From Stenotrophomonas rhizophila (lineage in GTDB: Bacteria > Pseudomonadota > Gammaproteobacteria > Xanthomonadales > Xanthomonadaceae): a stretch of DNA of 64,000 bases. Position numbers and translations under genes: made by a program. The stretch is from contig NZ_CP016294.1 of the NCBI RefSeq assembly GCF_001704155.1, positions 865,501-929,500 on the forward strand, in the 5' to 3' direction. Shown in pieces: positions 59,789 to 64,000 of the stretch (positions within the stretch are counted from its first letter, which is position 1; the number at the start of each line of letters is the position of its first letter). The notes under the pieces were generated by a model, which was given only the letters and a program-made list of their open reading frames with translations, made no database searches and was not told where the DNA came from.

Positions 59789-61183
59789 TTACAGCGGCGG
59801 CAGGACCTTGCCCGGATTGAGGATGTCGTCCGGGTCGAGCGCGTGCTTGATCGCGCGCATCGCCGCCAACGTAGCCGGCGTAAATGCCTGCGTCATGAAG
59901 TCGCGTTTGGCCAATCCGATGCCATGCTCGCCCGACAGCGTGCCGCCCAGCGCCAGGGTGAGTTCGAAGATCTTCGGTAACGCCGCCTGCGCACGCGCGT
60001 TCTCGTCCGCGTCGTCGGGGTGGTACAGGATGTTCACGTGCAGGTTGCCGTTGCCGGCATGGCCGAAGGTGACGATGGTCAGCGTGTACTGCTGCGCCAG
60101 TGCCTGCACACCGGCCACCAGGTCCGGAATGCGCGACACAGGCACCACCACGTCTTCGTTGATCTTGCCCGGCGCGATGCTGCGCAGCGCGGGTGACAGC
60201 GCTTTGCGCGCCGCCCACAGCTTCTCGCGTGCGCTGCCTTCCATTGCCACGTCCAGCGCCAGCATGCCGTCGCCTTCGGCGGCCGTGGCCAAGGCCTGCA
60301 GCAGGTAGGGCAGGGTGTCGTGGTCTCCATCGGCTTCGACCAGCAGCATCGCGCCGGCCTCCGGCACCTCCGCGCCATTGCGGCGCAGCAGCTCCAGGCT
60401 GCGCGCATCCATGAACTCCAGCCGGGTCGGCACCACCGGCTGCCCCATCAGCCGCGACACCGCCGCCGCCGCCGCGTTCGCGTCGCGGTACAGCACCCGC
60501 AGCCCGGCCTGGGCCACCGGCAACGGGGTCAGCTTCAAGGTGGCTTCCACGATCAGCGCCAAGGTGCCTTCGCTGCCCACCAGCAGGTGGGTCAGGTCGT
60601 AGCCGGTGGCGTCCTTGGTATAGGCGCCGCCGCACTGGATCAGTTCACCGGCGCCGGTGACCGCAACCAGCCCAAGCACGTTGTCGCGGCTGGTACCGTA
60701 CTTCACCGCGCGTGGGCCGCCCGCGTTGCAGGCCAGGTTGCCACCGATGCTGCAGATATCGGCGCTGGACGGATCCGGTGCCCAGAACAGCCCGTGCCCG
60801 ACCAGGGCGTGCTGCAGGTCGCCGTTGAGCACGCCCGGTTCCACCACCGCGCAGCGGTTGCCCGGCTGGATGTCGAGGATGCGGTCCATGCGCGCGAACG
60901 ACAGCACGATGCTGCCGTTGACCGGTACGGCCGCACCGGTGGTGCCGGTACCGGCGCCGCGCGCCACCACCGGCACCCCGTGTGCGCGGCAGGCGCGCAC
61001 GATCTGCAGCACTTGGTCGCGGTTGCGCGGCAGCGCCACGCCGTTGGGCAGCGCATGCCGCCAGGAGTTGTCCTGTGCATGCGCAGCCAGCGTGGTGGCA
61101 TCGGTGCGCCAGCCATCCTCACCGAGCAGCGCCTGCAGGGTGGCGGAGAATTCAGCAGGCAGGGTCGTCGTCATTGCAGCCAT
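59789..61183 (-). CDS. FAD-binding oxidoreductase, D-lactate dehydrogenase / glycolate oxidase GlcD family
   Basis: 464 residues. N-terminal PCMH-type FAD domain: PVVARGAGTGTTGAAVPV, IQPGNRCAVVEPGV, SSADICSIGGNLACNAGGPRAVKYGTSRDNVL. The C-terminal FAD-linked oxidase cap shows TFGHAGNGNLHVNILY with the substrate/metal His and LGGTLSGEHGIGLAKRDFM. Members oxidise D-2-hydroxyacids (D-lactate, glycolate, D-2-hydroxyglutarate); which one applies here cannot be decided. Start MAAMTTTL at 61183 or the ATG at 61174. It is the third gene of lpoA-yraN-glcD-like on the minus strand, with a hairpin after yraN. Confidence 0.88.
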   Translation of the reverse strand: MAAMTTTLPAEFSATLQALLGEDGWRTDATTLAAHAQDNSWRHALPNGVALPRNRDQVLQIVRACRAHGVPVVARGAGTGTTGAAVPVNGSIVLSFARMDRILDIQPGNRCAVVEPGVLNGDLQHALVGHGLFWAPDPSSADICSIGGNLACNAGGPRAVKYGTSRDNVLGLVAVTGAGELIQCGGAYTKDATGYDLTHLLVGSEGTLALIVEATLKLTPLPVAQAGLRVLYRDANAAAAAVSRLMGQPVVPTRLEFMDARSLELLRRNGAEVPEAGAMLLVEADGDHDTLPYLLQALATAAEGDGMLALDVAMEGSAREKLWAARKALSPALRSIAPGKINEDVVVPVSRIPDLVAGVQALAQQYTLTIVTFGHAGNGNLHVNILYHPDDADENARAQAALPKIFELTLALGGTLSGEHGIGLAKRDFMTQAFTPATLAAMRAIKHALDPDDILNPGKVLPPL

Positions 61184-61186
61184 CCG

Positions 61187-61208
61187 GTAGCGCCGCCCGT
61201 TGGGCGGC
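61187..61208. repeat. SMAG-like GTAG hairpin between yraN and the FAD oxidase gene
   Basis: GTAG then the stem GCCGCCC / GGGCGGC with a GTT loop, only 4 bp upstream of the FAD-oxidase ATG and 9 bp beyond the yraN stop. It could shield or limit readthrough from yraN. Confidence 0.7.
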
Positions 61209-61216
61209 CCTCATAG

Positions 61217-61597
61217 TCATCGATCGAAACCGCAGTCTTCCAGACGGAAGGCGTCGCGCAGCCAGTCCAGGCGGGGTGGGTCGCCACTGGCATCAATCAC
61301 GTCGAAACGGCAGGGTCCCTGCGCCAGCGTGGGATGCGACTGCAGGAACAGCTGTGCGGCCAACACCAGTTTACGTCGCTTGCGCAGGTCCACCGAGGCA
61401 GCGCCACCCCCAAAATCGGCGGTGGCGCGATAGCGCACTTCCACGAACACAGTGGTGTCGCCATCGCGCATCACCAGGTCCAACTCACCGCCCTTGTAGC
61501 GGACGTTGCGCGCAACCGGAACAAGCCCGGCGCGCCGCAGGTGCGCCAGCGCGGCGGTTTCCACCGCCGCCCCGCGCTGCGCCCGCTGGGTGGGCAT
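61217..61597 (-). CDS. yraN: UPF0102 protein YraN (putative nuclease fold)
   Basis: 126 residues. Start [20 protein letters not shown] is typical; the restriction-endonuclease-like core is seen as [21 protein letters not shown] (E-x-D ... E-V-(R/K) motif). YraN is conserved in most bacteria and of unproven function. It begins 4 nt after lpoA ends; the lpoA-yraN order downstream of divergent rsmI is the same as in E. coli. Confidence 0.93.
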   Translation of the reverse strand: MPTQRAQRGAAVETAALAHLRRAGLVPVARNVRYKGGELDLVMRDGDTTVFVEVRYRATADFGGGAASVDLRKRRKLVLAAQLFLQSHPTLAQGPCRFDVIDASGDPPRLDWLRDAFRLEDCGFDR

Positions 61598-61601
61598 GGC
61601 C

Positions 61602-63332
61602 TTAGTTGTTGCTCACCGGCATCGGCCGGCCGCCGCTGAAGGTCGACCACGCCGGCACCCGCAGCACGTTGCCGTTGCTGTCCAGGAACAGGGTGCCGGT
61701 GGCACCGGCCAGGCCGCCCTCGGTAGCGACCTTGTCCAGGTAGGCGCTGATCTTCCAGGCGTCGAAACCGAACGCGAACAGGCGACCGGCCGCGCCGCGC
61801 GCAGTCGGCAGGATCTGCCCGGCGGTCGCGGCCGAGGGCAGGCCGGCCACGCTGCGCACGTTCCAGGCTTCGTTCGGGTAGACGATGCCGTCCAGCGCCA
61901 TGTCTTCTTCCGGCTTGCCGGTGCCCAGGGTCAGCTGCGAGGTGCCCACGCGGGTGGCGCCGCCCACGCCGGCCAGCGCCAGCTGCGGGGCCAGCGCGCG
62001 CGCCTGCGGTGCCTTCACCGCCATCAGCACGCCGTCCACCGCGCCGGCGGCACGTACCTGCGCGCCGATGTCGCCCACGGTGTCGTTCACACCCACGGTG
62101 GCCAGCACCTGGCCGCCGCGCTGGGTGAAGCGCTCGCGGAAGGCGGCGGCGGTACGGCGGCCGTTGTCGTCGTTGCTGTGAAGCACCAGCACCTTGCTGC
62201 GTTCGCGGCTGCGCAGGTACTCGGCGGCGATGATGCCGTCGTCTTCCGGCGCCAGCGAAAAACCGGCGCTGCCGGCCGGCGGACTGCTCTTGCCGCGGTT
62301 CAGTGCCAGCACCGGCACCGGCAGTTCGGTACGGCCGAACACGGCGTCCACTTCATCGCGGCCCAGCGGCCCGACGATGAAGTCCACGCCGGCAACGACG
62401 GCCTTGTCATACGCGGCCACGGCGCCGGCCGGGGTACCGGCGGTATCGATGAACTGGATATCCGGGCGCTGCCGGCTTTCACCGTAGTAGCCGCTGAGCA
62501 GGCCATCGCGCACGGGCTGGGCGGCGGTGGCCAGGCGGCCGCTGAGCGGCAGCAGCACGGCCATCTTCACCGGCGGGCGGTAGCCATCGCTCATCGCCGC
62601 GGGACGCTTGCTGGTGTCGAACTGGGCCACGCCATCACGGTCGAACGGGCGCGGCAGCGGCAGCCCACGTGCGATCAGGGCGCGGCCGGCAAAGTTGTAC
62701 AGCGGCTCGTTGGCCGGCAGCGCGGCCGCGCGGGCACGCAGGGTGGCATCGTCCAGCGTGCCGAGCAGGCCGGCAATGGCCTGCTGGTTGTCGGTGCGTG
62801 CCTGGCCGGTCAGCGCGGCGTGCGCCCGGGCGCGTTCGGTGGCCGCACCCATTGCATCGCCGGTGGCCTGCAGCGCGTTGGCGCGCGCCAGCTGCCAGCG
62901 CGTGCGCAGCGGCGCGGAGACGGTGTCGGAGGATTCGTTCAGGAACGCCAGTGCCTGGGCCGGCTGCTTGTCGGCCAGGGCCAGCTCGGCGCTGGTCAGC
63001 TGGAAGCGCTGCAGGCTGGCGCCGCTGAGCTGGCGCGCGGTGACCTGGGCCAGCAGGCTGCGCGCGCGGGCGTTGTCGCCGGCCTCGCGCCAGGCGAAGG
63101 CCGCATCGGCCAGCGCGGCGCCACGGGCGTTGCCGCGCAGGGTGTTGGCCAGCGCCTCCAGCTGTACGGCGGCGTCACGCGGCTTGCCCTGGTCGATCAG
63201 CGCCAGCGCCTGGCTCTGCGCCGGCGATTCCGGGGCGCTGGTCAGGCTGGTCGTGGCGCAGCCGGCAAGCAGCAGCAGCGACAACGACAGGGCGGAGATG
63301 CGTGCGGCGGGCTTGTTCATCATCAGGTCCAT
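61602..63332 (-). CDS. lpoA: Outer-membrane lipoprotein LpoA (penicillin-binding protein 1a activator)
   Basis: 576 residues, shorter than E. coli LpoA (678). Signal peptide with lipobox SLLLLAGC, so it is anchored in the outer membrane. The N-terminal half is a TPR-like helical domain (residues about 30-240); the C-terminal half is a periplasmic-binding-protein fold ([68 protein letters not shown]). It stimulates PBP1a. Start could be 63332 (MDLMMNK) or an ATG 9-12 nt later. Divergent to rsmI. Confidence 0.92.
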   Translation of the reverse strand: MDLMMNKPAARISALSLSLLLLAGCATTSLTSAPESPAQSQALALIDQGKPRDAAVQLEALANTLRGNARGAALADAAFAWREAGDNARARSLLAQVTARQLSGASLQRFQLTSAELALADKQPAQALAFLNESSDTVSAPLRTRWQLARANALQATGDAMGAATERARAHAALTGQARTDNQQAIAGLLGTLDDATLRARAAALPANEPLYNFAGRALIARGLPLPRPFDRDGVAQFDTSKRPAAMSDGYRPPVKMAVLLPLSGRLATAAQPVRDGLLSGYYGESRQRPDIQFIDTAGTPAGAVAAYDKAVVAGVDFIVGPLGRDEVDAVFGRTELPVPVLALNRGKSSPPAGSAGFSLAPEDDGIIAAEYLRSRERSKVLVLHSNDDNGRRTAAAFRERFTQRGGQVLATVGVNDTVGDIGAQVRAAGAVDGVLMAVKAPQARALAPQLALAGVGGATRVGTSQLTLGTGKPEEDMALDGIVYPNEAWNVRSVAGLPSAATAGQILPTARGAAGRLFAFGFDAWKISAYLDKVATEGGLAGATGTLFLDSNGNVLRVPAWSTFSGGRPMPVSNN

Positions 63333-63388
63333 TCGAGGGTGGCTCGTACACGTTAGGATTCTACCCTTGACCTGTGAGTGCCGTTGCG

Positions 63389-64000
63389 ATGAGTGCTGTC
63401 CCCACGCTGTATGTCGTTGCCACCCCGATCGGCAATCTGTCCGACCTGACGCCGCGGGCGCAGGAGGTGCTGCGTTCGGTGGCCGCGATCTGCGCCGAGG
63501 ACACCCGCCGCAGCGGCCAGCTGCTGGCCCACTTCGGCATCCAGCAGCCGCTGGTGGCGCTGCACGACCACAATGAAGAGGTGCTGGCCCAGCGCATCGT
63601 GGCGCGGCTGCAGGCGGGCGAATCGCTGGCGCTGGTCAGTGATGCCGGCACGCCGCTGGTCAGCGACCCCGGCTACCGGCTGGTCCGTGCCGCGCGCGAG
63701 GCCGGCATCCGGGTCAGTCCGGTTCCCGGCGCCTGTGCGGCCATTGCCGCGCTCAGCGTGGCCGGGCTGCCCAGCGACCGCTTCACCTTCGAAGGCTTCC
63801 TGCCGTCCAAGGGGTCCGGCCGACGCGAACGCCTGCAGGCGCTGGCGGGGGAAACCCGCACGCTGGTGTTCTACGAATCCTCACACCGCATCGCGGAGTC
63901 GCTTGCAGACATGGTTGCCGCATTCGGCCCGACACGGCCTGCAGTGTTGGCGCGCGAACTGACCAAGCTGTTCGAGACTGTGCTCGACGGCGACCTGGCC
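63389..64000 (+). CDS. rsmI: 16S rRNA (cytidine-1402-2'-O)-methyltransferase RsmI (3' end outside)
   Basis: 204 residues visible to the right edge. SAM-dependent tetrapyrrole-methylase fold that 2'-O-methylates C1402. The start [64 protein letters not shown] and [14 protein letters not shown] are signatures of RsmI. ATG 63389 is the first of the frame in this context. Head-to-head with lpoA over 56 bp. Confidence 0.96.
   Translation, partial: MSAVPTLYVVATPIGNLSDLTPRAQEVLRSVAAICAEDTRRSGQLLAHFGIQQPLVALHDHNEEVLAQRIVARLQAGESLALVSDAGTPLVSDPGYRLVRAAREAGIRVSPVPGACAAIAALSVAGLPSDRFTFEGFLPSKGSGRRERLQALAGETRTLVFYESSHRIAESLADMVAAFGPTRPAVLARELTKLFETVLDGDLA

Overview
The window is chromosomal DNA from a high-GC gammaproteobacterium of the Xanthomonadaceae, most probably Stenotrophomonas. 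This is inferred from an Xps-type type II secretion (T2SS) cluster in the order E-F-G-H-I-J-K-L-M-N-D, a GspE without the zinc-binding cysteines, a 700-residue multidomain GH18 chitinase, an Ax21-like outer-membrane protein, and many small GTAG...CTAC hairpins that resemble the SMAG repeats of S. maltophilia. No prophage, insertion sequence, CRISPR array, tRNA or rRNA was seen.

Layout. 1-4573 (minus): pepA-holC-valS (valS runs off the left edge). 4678-6860: divergent lptF-lptG for LPS export. 7167-8685: an RDD membrane protein and xerD. 8707-12106 is an accessory patch: three poorly recognisable minus-strand genes rich in Ser, Asp and Pro surround a dsbC-like lipoprotein gene. 12261-14363 is a secreted chitinase and 14674-18558 is purL. 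19019-27664 is an 8.6-kb trimeric autotransporter adhesin built from large repeats, followed by a secreted subtilase (27793-29646). 29764-40501 is the complete Xps T2SS operon, trailed by two translationally coupled glycosyltransferase-like genes. 42363-43538 is pncB, convergent with a purine-type permease; a repeat-rich spacer with two nested palindromes separates the permease from ettA.

47248-50143 holds an RcnB-like protein, glyA, a small membrane protein and nrdR. The riboflavin genes follow: ribD is separated from an FMN riboswitch and ribE-ribBA-ribH-nusB-thiL by a minus-strand toxin-antitoxin remnant and an Ax21-like gene. 57096-59561 is a classical autotransporter with a (Val-Asp-Pro)n linker. 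The right end has a GlcD-like FAD oxidase, yraN, lpoA, and a divergent partial rsmI.

Functionally the window mixes housekeeping loci (translation, LPS export, purine, riboflavin and thiamine cofactors) with an envelope and secretion theme: a T2SS, two likely T2SS or Sec-dependent exoenzymes (protease, chitinase), two type V autotransporters, an Ax21-like barrel and a periplasmic disulfide enzyme. The most unusual items are the accessory trio around dsbC, a RelE-like toxin that appears to have lost its catalytic core by in-frame deletion, two ~110-nt nested palindromes upstream of ettA, a perfect 27-bp inverted pair of SMAG-like hairpins that includes the nrdR stop codon, and the ~0.96-kb super-repeats of the adhesin. 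All functions are inferred by reading motifs; no searches were run.
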